Position numbers and translations under genes: made by a program
Assembly: GCA_013153755.1 (NCBI GenBank)
Contig: JAADDU010000029.1
Coordinates: 1 to 11,181, forward strand
Origin: Campylobacterota bacterium
Lineage (GTDB): Bacteria; Campylobacterota; Campylobacteria; Campylobacterales; Sulfurimonadaceae
Length of the DNA stretch: 11,181 nucleotides
Direction of reading: 5' to 3'
Notes under the pieces: generated by a model
What the model was told of the DNA's origin: nothing
Database searches by the model: none
The model's input: the letters and a program-made list of their open reading frames with translations, nothing else
Part shown: positions 7,153-11,181 of the stretch, piece by piece
Layout of the letters: each line of letters starts with the position of its first letter
How positions within the stretch are numbered: position 1 is the stretch's first letter

Positions 7153-8207
7153 AACATACCATACATTAGAAGTTCTATTGCATCTAACACCTCTTTGTTT
7201 GTTACACCGTTAGTAGATGCATAAGACAACGCTCCACCAGCACCAACCCCCTCTTTAGCTTCCCCCTCGTCATACTTTTTAAGTACAGGTATTTGAGCTT
7301 CACTAAATGAAAAAGTTGTATATACGGCATGAGGTGTATAACTTAGTTTTGAGAGTATGCTTTTTATGTCAGCATTTTTATCTTTTGCCACCCATGCAGT
7401 TGTTGCTAGTGTTATGTTATCACTCTTTAGCCTCATAAGTATATCTTCTCGAAGTGCATCTGCAACAAGTAAACAAGCTGCCATCTGAGTTCCACCCGCT
7501 AAAACCACATGAAATCTTTTTGAAGCTTCCACTAAAAAACCAGCACAAAAGATGAGCATGTTATCACTAACAAGTGAGAGTTTTGTAAAGTTATCCATGT
7601 CTGCATCTATGAGTGATAGTGCTTTGTTTATAGTTTGTTCTTTGATGTTGTTTGGAACATTTAAAAAGCTAGATGAAAAGGCATCTTTTAAATCATACCC
7701 TAGAGCTAAGGCAGTTGCAGTTGCAGTTGTTGTTCCACTTGGAGTGCTTTCACCTAAGATTAGATAATTTCCTTTTAGCTCATAACTTCTTCCAAACTTC
7801 ATCCCCTTCTCAAATATGCTTCGTGCATCTATATCTGCACCTTTTGTTATGGACTCTGATGGTTTTATGTCAAAGTTATGGATGTTTATGTTTTGGGGGA
7901 TACTATCAAACCCAAGATTTAAAACCTCTATACTAGAGTAGGGGTTGAGGTTGTGAACTGCCCTTGTTATGAGGGCTGGAGTTGGTACACCGTTTGGAGT
8001 CTCCGCCAACTCTGGCATAGAGAACACTCGTTCACTCACTAAAAACTCTGCATCTAGTGTGGGAGTTAGTGGTATTTTAGTTGGTATCCCAGCTTGAGTT
8101 ATGCCCTCTATCTCACAAGTTTTTGTAACACTTGCACCAAGTAAAAAGTCTGCTTTACCATCTGGTAGTGCATCTGGTTTATCTGTAAATATATTGAGTG
8201 TCTGCAT
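7149..8207 (-). CDS. cobT: Nicotinate mononucleotide-dependent phosphoribosyltransferase CobT, archaeal/cyanobacterial-like type
   Basis: A 352-residue cytoplasmic enzyme, first gene of the cob operon. CobT transfers phosphoribose from nicotinate mononucleotide to a lower-ligand base, giving an alpha-ribazole-type phosphate. The sequence resembles the family I know as TIGR00303/UPF0284, common in archaea and cyanobacteria, rather than classical enterobacterial CobT. It has LGESTPSGTTTATATALALG (151-170), a central VLAGGTQMAA (235-244), and near the C-terminus KEGVGAGGAL (318-327), where E319 is the likely counterpart of the catalytic glutamate. An in-frame TAG lies directly before the ATG, so this is the earliest ATG start. 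No clear Shine-Dalgarno is visible. Which base it activates cannot be read from sequence. Confidence 0.88.
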   Translation of the reverse strand: MQTLNIFTDKPDALPDGKADFLLGASVTKTCEIEGITQAGIPTKIPLTPTLDAEFLVSERVFSMPELAETPNGVPTPALITRAVHNLNPYSSIEVLNLGFDSIPQNINIHNFDIKPSESITKGADIDARSIFEKGMKFGRSYELKGNYLILGESTPSGTTTATATALALGYDLKDAFSSSFLNVPNNIKEQTINKALSLIDADMDNFTKLSLVSDNMLIFCAGFLVEASKRFHVVLAGGTQMAACLLVADALREDILMRLKSDNITLATTAWVAKDKNADIKSILSKLSYTPHAVYTTFSFSEAQIPVLKKYDEGEAKEGVGAGGALSYASTNGVTNKEVLDAIELLMYGML

Positions 8208-8230
8208 CTATAACCGTCACTTTTGTTTTT

Positions 8231-8260
8231 TTGAAATTGTATCTAAAACTTAGCTAAAAT
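8231..8260 (+). promoter_or_regulatory. Candidate sigma-70 promoter of the NFACT-family gene
   Basis: TTGAAA (8231-8236) and TAAAAT (8255-8260) are separated by 18 bases, a good match to a vegetative promoter. Transcription would begin about 6-8 bases after the -10, at or within a base or two of the ATG at 8267. The gene would then have no leader or almost none, which agrees with the absence of a Shine-Dalgarno. The element overlaps the divergent cob -10 candidate, so the two promoters may compete. Confidence 0.45.
8236..8241 (-). promoter_or_regulatory. Candidate -10 element of the cob operon
   Basis: On the minus strand TACAAT lies about 29-34 bases before the cobT start, predicting a leader of about 20 bases. 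No good -35 is present, which is common for Campylobacterota sigma-70 promoters. The whole gap to the divergent gene is 59 bases, leaving no room for a cobalamin riboswitch. Prediction by eye only. Confidence 0.3.
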
Positions 8261-8266
8261 ACAGTT

Positions 8267-9595
8267 ATGAAACTATCACACCTAAAACAGATAAAAGATT
8301 ATCTTAAAAAGTTTAAAAAAATATCGGCTGTATATAGAGTTAGTGACACCATTATAAAGATAGCATTTGATAGAGATGATGAGGTATATTTTGATATGCA
8401 ACGCTCAAACTCAAAAATCTTTAAGTGCAAAGAGTATGCCCGTTCAAAAATATACAATGCCCCTTTTGATGTGGTTCTGGCAAAACGGTTTAACCGTGCA
8501 AATATCTTAGATGCAGAGCTTGTAAATGATGACAAGATTTTAAGGTTTAAAACCTCTTTGGCATCTGCTTATAAAGAGGAGATTACATATCTACAGTTTG
8601 AATTTACCGGAAAATATACAAATGTAATCATACTAGATGCAGAAGGTGTGGTTTTAGAAGCACTTCGTCATATAGACCTCTTTTCATCTTTTAGAGAAGT
8701 TAGGGTGGGGCAAAAGCTTTTAGATGCACCAACACCACCTTTTAAGGCAAAAGAGTACCCGCTTGATGATGTTGAGAAGTTTTTGTTTGATGAGTATGAA
8801 AAGCAGATGCAGTTGCGTCTTGAGGTGCTTAAAAAATCAAAACTAAAGATTTTGGATAAAAAGTTACAAAAACTTCAAAAACTTTATGACTCACTAGATG
8901 ATGAAAAAAAACTACAAGATGAGATAGAAACTAATCAACTGTATGGAAATCTGGTTTTAAACAATTTGCATAGTATTAAGCCATATCAAAAGGTTATAAA
9001 ATTAGATGATTATGAGGCTAATAAAGTCACTATAGAGCTTGAAAAAGAGTTTGCAAACCCATCACAAATACCATCTTATCTTTTTAACAAGTCCAAAAAA
9101 GCAAAACAAAAAGCATTGCATCTACATATTCAAAGGGAGTCTTTAAGCTCTAAGATAGAGCATATAAAACTTTTTATACATAGTGTAAAAGAGGCAAAAG
9201 ATGTTTCAAAAATCGAGCTTCTTTTTCCAAAACAGCTAAAAAGTAAAAAAGTAAAAACAGATGATTCCATAGAGGTTTTTTGGATAGAGGGGTATAAAGT
9301 TTCACTTGGTAAAAATGAAAAAGGAAACATAGCACTACTTAAAAATGCGAGAGCTAGAGATATTTGGATGCATCTCAAAGATAGACCATCAACCCATCTT
9401 ATCATCACAACAGATAAACAAAGTCTGCCTGAGCGTATCATAAAAAGTGCTGCAAAATTGTGTGTAGAGTTTAGTACAACTCAAAAAGATAGATTTTTGG
9501 TCGATTATACTCCACGCAGAGAGGTAACCATGCAAAATGGTGCAAATGTTTTGTATAACAAGTATAAAACCATAGAGGTAGATACAAGAGATTAG
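8267..9595 (+). CDS. Short-form NFACT-family protein (RqcH/FbpA-like)
   Basis: A 442-residue cytoplasmic protein of the NFACT family, which includes RqcH/Rqc2, the ribosome quality-control factor that binds obstructed large subunits and recruits tRNA for C-terminal tailing. Older annotation calls it fibronectin-binding protein. The NFACT-N domain spans about 1-160, with FTGKYTNVIILDAEG (113-127) and EALRHIDLFSSFREVRVGQ (131-149). A coiled coil occupies about 180-225 and 270-312. The C-terminal NFACT-R domain has ARDIWMHLKDRPSTHLII (363-380) and a YTPRREV segment (414-420). It is well short of the roughly 570 residues of Firmicute RqcH. The coil follows NFACT-N almost at once, so the usual middle helix-hairpin-helix domain seems to be missing. 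The Asp-Arg pair needed for tailing in Bacillus may be D89-K90 here. Campylobacter has a homologue of similar length. Family is firm, tailing activity is uncertain. Confidence 0.88.
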   Translation: MKLSHLKQIKDYLKKFKKISAVYRVSDTIIKIAFDRDDEVYFDMQRSNSKIFKCKEYARSKIYNAPFDVVLAKRFNRANILDAELVNDDKILRFKTSLASAYKEEITYLQFEFTGKYTNVIILDAEGVVLEALRHIDLFSSFREVRVGQKLLDAPTPPFKAKEYPLDDVEKFLFDEYEKQMQLRLEVLKKSKLKILDKKLQKLQKLYDSLDDEKKLQDEIETNQLYGNLVLNNLHSIKPYQKVIKLDDYEANKVTIELEKEFANPSQIPSYLFNKSKKAKQKALHLHIQRESLSSKIEHIKLFIHSVKEAKDVSKIELLFPKQLKSKKVKTDDSIEVFWIEGYKVSLGKNEKGNIALLKNARARDIWMHLKDRPSTHLIITTDKQSLPERIIKSAAKLCVEFSTTQKDRFLVDYTPRREVTMQNGANVLYNKYKTIEVDTRD

Positions 9596-9598
9596 GAG
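9594..9598 (+). promoter_or_regulatory. Ribosome-binding site of the small charged-protein gene
   Basis: AGGAG begins inside the TAG stop of the NFACT gene and lies 6 bases before the ATG at 9605. With only 9 bases between the genes, this fixes the start and suggests that the second gene is read from the same mRNA. Confidence 0.6.
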
Positions 9599-9604
9599 TT
9601 TATT

Positions 9605-9907
9605 ATGTCTATAGGTGCGATAGGTAGTACAATATACACAAACCAGATGACTGCTAGTGCATCATCTGTACAAAATGCTCACAATAACCGTGTAGACTTT
9701 CAAAATATGGTAGCACACTCTAGTGTTGTAGAAAAAGATGAAAAAGTATTAGAAGTACGCCCAACCGAAGAAAACCAAGAGGTTGATCCAGATAAAGAAC
9801 ATCAAAAAAATGAAGCAGACCAAGAGTTAAAAAGAGCTAAAAAAAGAGATGATGAAGAATCTAAAGAAGAAAGAGAGAGTATCTATAAATTAGATATTAA
9901 AGTTTGA
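9605..9907 (+). CDS. Small charged protein of unknown function
   Basis: A 100-residue protein I cannot assign. The first 36 residues are uncharged except for one arginine and rich in Ser, Ala, Asn and Gln (SIGAIGSTIYTNQ, then SSVQNAHNNRVDFQNMVA). From about residue 43 on it is very rich in Glu, Asp and Lys and is probably helical or disordered. It ends in a short hydrophobic-charged tail (YKLDIKV). There is no signal peptide and no cysteine. The N-terminus vaguely recalls small flagellar rod or hook-associated proteins, but I see no diagnostic motif and do not assign that role. It starts 9 bases after the NFACT stop with a good AGGAG, so it is likely co-transcribed. It is probably real because of the RBS, the position, and a codon use like its neighbours. 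Confidence 0.7.
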   Translation: MSIGAIGSTIYTNQMTASASSVQNAHNNRVDFQNMVAHSSVVEKDEKVLEVRPTEENQEVDPDKEHQKNEADQELKRAKKRDDEESKEERESIYKLDIKV

Positions 9908-9912
9908 TTAGA

Positions 9913-9918
9913 TATAAT
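9913..9918 (+). promoter_or_regulatory. Candidate -10 element of the comEA-like gene
   Basis: A perfect TATAAT lies 28 bases before the ATG at 9947, giving a predicted leader of about 20 bases that holds an AAGGA ribosome-binding site (9936-9940). No -35 match is evident. A 9-base direct repeat, ATTAGATAT (9889-9897 and 9907-9915), overlaps it; the first copy lies in the end of the preceding gene. Confidence 0.4.
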
Positions 9919-9946
9919 CCATAAAAGTTAAATTTAAGGAATTAAG

Positions 9947-10216
9947 ATGAAAATATTGGCATTAGTTATTTTAAGTATGACATTGTTATTTGGTGCAGTT
10001 GATATAAATACTGCAAATGCAAAAGAGTTAGCAACACTCAAAGGCATAGGGATGAAAAAAGCATCTAGAATCATAAAATATAGAAAAAAGCACTGTTTTA
10101 AAACAGTAAAAGAACTTAGAAAAGTTAAAGGTATAAAGAAAAAAACTCTTAGAAAAAACAAGGGTAACTTAAAAGTTAGTAGATGTACTAAAAATACGAG
10201 AGTTAGAAGAAGATAG
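9947..10216 (+). CDS. ComEA-like helix-hairpin-helix DNA-binding protein, secreted
   Basis: An 89-residue protein with an N-terminal signal peptide or anchor (about 1-17, MKILALVILS followed by a hydrophobic stretch). The ComEA-type helix-hairpin-helix pair follows: DINTANAKELATLKGIGMKKASRI (about 19-42) and VKELRKVKGIKKKTLRKN (about 54-71). The DINTA start and the two GIG/GIK hairpins are the family signature. ComEA binds double-stranded DNA non-specifically outside the inner membrane and helps pull it in during natural transformation. The C-terminus is very basic (ends RVRRR), consistent with DNA binding. Two cysteines (C50 and C80) could form a disulfide in the periplasm. Many Campylobacterota carry a stand-alone small ComEA like this. 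A role in competence is inferred from the family; no other competence gene is in the window. Confidence 0.86.
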   Translation: MKILALVILSMTLLFGAVDINTANAKELATLKGIGMKKASRIIKYRKKHCFKTVKELRKVKGIKKKTLRKNKGNLKVSRCTKNTRVRRR

Positions 10217-10234
10217 GTTTTTTTTATCTTCTTG

Positions 10235-10252
10235 CTCACTATTCCCTCACTA
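10235..10252. repeat. Two direct copies of CTCACTA spaced 11 bases, upstream of the CotH-type gene
   Basis: CTCACTA occurs at 10235-10241 and 10246-10252, one helical turn apart, immediately upstream of a candidate extended -10 (10258-10266) and across the place where a -35 would lie. This arrangement suits binding by an activator, but seven-base repeats in AT-rich DNA can arise by chance. Confidence 0.35.
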
Positions 10253-10257
10253 CTATA

Positions 10258-10266
10258 TGCTAATAT
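10258..10266 (+). promoter_or_regulatory. Candidate extended -10 promoter of the CotH-type lipoprotein gene
   Basis: TGC followed by TAATAT fits an extended -10 (TGnTAnnnT). It lies 45 bases before the ATG, with an AAAGG ribosome-binding site at 10297-10301. No -35 is seen; the paired CTCACTA repeats occupy its place. Confidence 0.35.
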
Positions 10267-10310
10267 TACATTAGTATTTTAAATTAAATATTTTTTAAAG
10301 GTTTTTTATT

Positions 10311-11181
10311 ATGAAGAAAATTCTATTTACTTGTATATCTTTTTTGATTTTTCTAAATGGATGTGGTAGTACAAATAGTATTCCAGAATTTCCACCATAT
10401 GTAGCTCCAGATTTTCTTGGTGATATTATGGATAATGACGCATGGTATGCAGATGCAACTACTGAAATATTGGAAGTAAATGTAACAGTTCCAACACCAA
10501 ACGATTTTGTATGTTCTCCATACAATGACTTAAGTGCTTTAGCTAGACCTTGTACTATGGTTGATGTGTATAATGATGCAGATGCAAATGATGACTATAA
10601 ACCAAAATTACATGTTTTAATGCAAGCAGGGGATTTTGTGGTTGGAAATGAACTTCCAAATGCATCTTTTTACCAAAAAGGTAAATCTACTAGACGTTCT
10701 AAACAAAAATCTTATAGAATAAAACTTGATTCAGAAACTAATTTATTTCATGGAGAGAGAACTTTTCAAATGAATAAACACCCTTATGATTATTCTAGAG
10801 TAAGAAATAAATTGGCATTTGACCTTTTTGAAACTATCCCAAATTTTACAAGCTTAAAGACTAGGTTTGTTCACATGATGATTGATGAAAATGGAACTGG
10901 AAATTTTGTAGATTATGGTCTTTTTACTCATATAGAGCAAGCAGATATAGAATTTCTCGCAAATCGTGGTTGGAATAAAGATAACAATCTTTATAAGGCA
11001 CAAAATTTTGACTTTAGAATGACAGATGCATTGCTATTGGATAAAAATGGAGAACCTGTGGATTCTGATGCTTTTGATGAAAGGATAGAGATAGTAAGAG
11101 GTAAGCATCATCAAAAATTTGTAAATATGTTAAATGAAGTAAATGCATGTACTACAGATGCTCAGTTTGAAATAGTTTTTA
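10311..11181 (+). CDS. Lipoprotein with CotH-type kinase domain (C-terminus cut by window edge)
   Basis: 290 codons are present and no stop is reached, so the gene continues past the right edge. A signal peptide with lipobox LNGC gives the lipidated cysteine C18, so the protein is anchored to a membrane. Residues about 97-290 match the CotH spore-coat kinase family: NASFYQKGKSTRRSKQKSYRIKL (117-139), the equivalent of the RGxSSxxxxKKSYRIKL block; then HPYDYSRVRNKLAFDLF (157-173), equivalent to DxSxxRNxLA; then NFVDYGLFTHIEQADIEFL (198-216). CotH proteins are atypical kinases that phosphorylate extracytoplasmic proteins in Bacillus; many bacteria that do not sporulate also carry the domain. 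Residues 85-95 are dense in Asp and Asn and may bind a cation, and C68 and C81 may pair. AAAGG at 10297-10301 supports the start. No substrate protein is visible in the window. Confidence 0.85.
   Translation, partial: MKKILFTCISFLIFLNGCGSTNSIPEFPPYVAPDFLGDIMDNDAWYADATTEILEVNVTVPTPNDFVCSPYNDLSALARPCTMVDVYNDADANDDYKPKLHVLMQAGDFVVGNELPNASFYQKGKSTRRSKQKSYRIKLDSETNLFHGERTFQMNKHPYDYSRVRNKLAFDLFETIPNFTSLKTRFVHMMIDENGTGNFVDYGLFTHIEQADIEFLANRGWNKDNNLYKAQNFDFRMTDALLLDKNGEPVDSDAFDERIEIVRGKHHQKFVNMLNEVNACTTDAQFEIVF

Noticed and set aside
8250..8257. Perfect 8-base palindrome TTAGCTAA in the divergent promoter gap, as an operator
   Set aside because: Too short to be convincing in AT-rich DNA and not extended by flanking symmetry.
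8208..8266. Cobalamin riboswitch before cobT
   Set aside because: Only 59 bases are available, and no conserved B12-box-like sequence is visible.
9130..9441. 103-codon open frame on the minus strand inside the NFACT gene
   Set aside because: It is antisense to a well-supported coding region, without RBS or family features. The same applies to the other antisense open frames at 603-797, 3359-3589, 5106-5303, 5294-5485, 5654-5962, 5964-6203, 6890-7213, 7552-7767, 7673-7936, 8299-8535, 9934-10239 and 10295-10525.
8267..10216. The small HhH protein as a separate copy of the domain missing from the NFACT protein
   Set aside because: It has a signal peptide and ComEA-type hairpins, so it should act outside the cytoplasm and cannot stand in for an internal RqcH domain.
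10207..10233. Inverted repeat AAGAAGAT / ATCTTCTT at the end of the comEA-like gene, as a terminator
   Set aside because: The stem is 8 pairs and A/T-rich, and the T-run lies in the loop rather than after the stem, so it does not fit an intrinsic terminator.

Overview
The window looks like chromosomal DNA of a low-GC Campylobacterota bacterium, most likely a Sulfurimonas-type or related sulfur-oxidising epsilonproteobacterium. This rests on AT-rich composition, lysine-rich proteins, a sensor kinase of the AHQWRQPL H-box type common in that phylum, a short-form NFACT protein like the one I recall in Campylobacter, and tightly overlapping genes. No species call can be made from sequence reading alone.

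Left third (1-3573, all minus strand): a three-gene unit transcribed right to left. It encodes a TonB-dependent outer-membrane receptor, a small secreted protein of unknown function, and an inner-membrane sensor histidine kinase with a periplasmic sensor region, cut by the left window edge. The receptor stop codon abuts the next start, and the small gene's stop overlaps the kinase start. One product is therefore predicted for the outer membrane, one for the periplasm and one for the inner membrane. This suggests a trans-envelope sensing module and is the most system-like unexplained feature here.

Middle (3626-8207, minus strand): a compact cobamide (vitamin B12) nucleotide-loop operon in transcription order cobT, cobU, cobS, cobC, an APH-fold small-molecule kinase, and cobD. 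Every junction overlaps by 4 or 10 bases. CobT activates the lower-ligand base, CobU activates adenosylcobinamide, CobS joins the two halves, and CobC is the matching phosphatase. CobD makes the aminopropanol (or ethanolamine) phosphate linker. The APH-fold kinase sits directly before cobD and is a good candidate for the L-threonine (or L-serine) kinase that supplies the CobD substrate. CobT is of the archaeal/cyanobacterial-like type. No cobalamin riboswitch fits in the 59-base upstream gap.

Right part (8267-11181, plus strand): a divergent gene for a short NFACT-family protein (RqcH/FbpA-like) whose predicted promoter would give a nearly leaderless mRNA. It is followed by a small charged protein of unknown function, a ComEA-like helix-hairpin-helix DNA-binding protein with a signal peptide, and a lipoprotein with a CotH-type kinase domain that runs off the right edge.

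No tRNA, rRNA, insertion sequence, CRISPR array or phage gene was seen. A 7-base word (AGATGCA/TGCATCT) is strongly over-represented from about 4.2 kb rightwards and almost absent from the receptor/kinase block.
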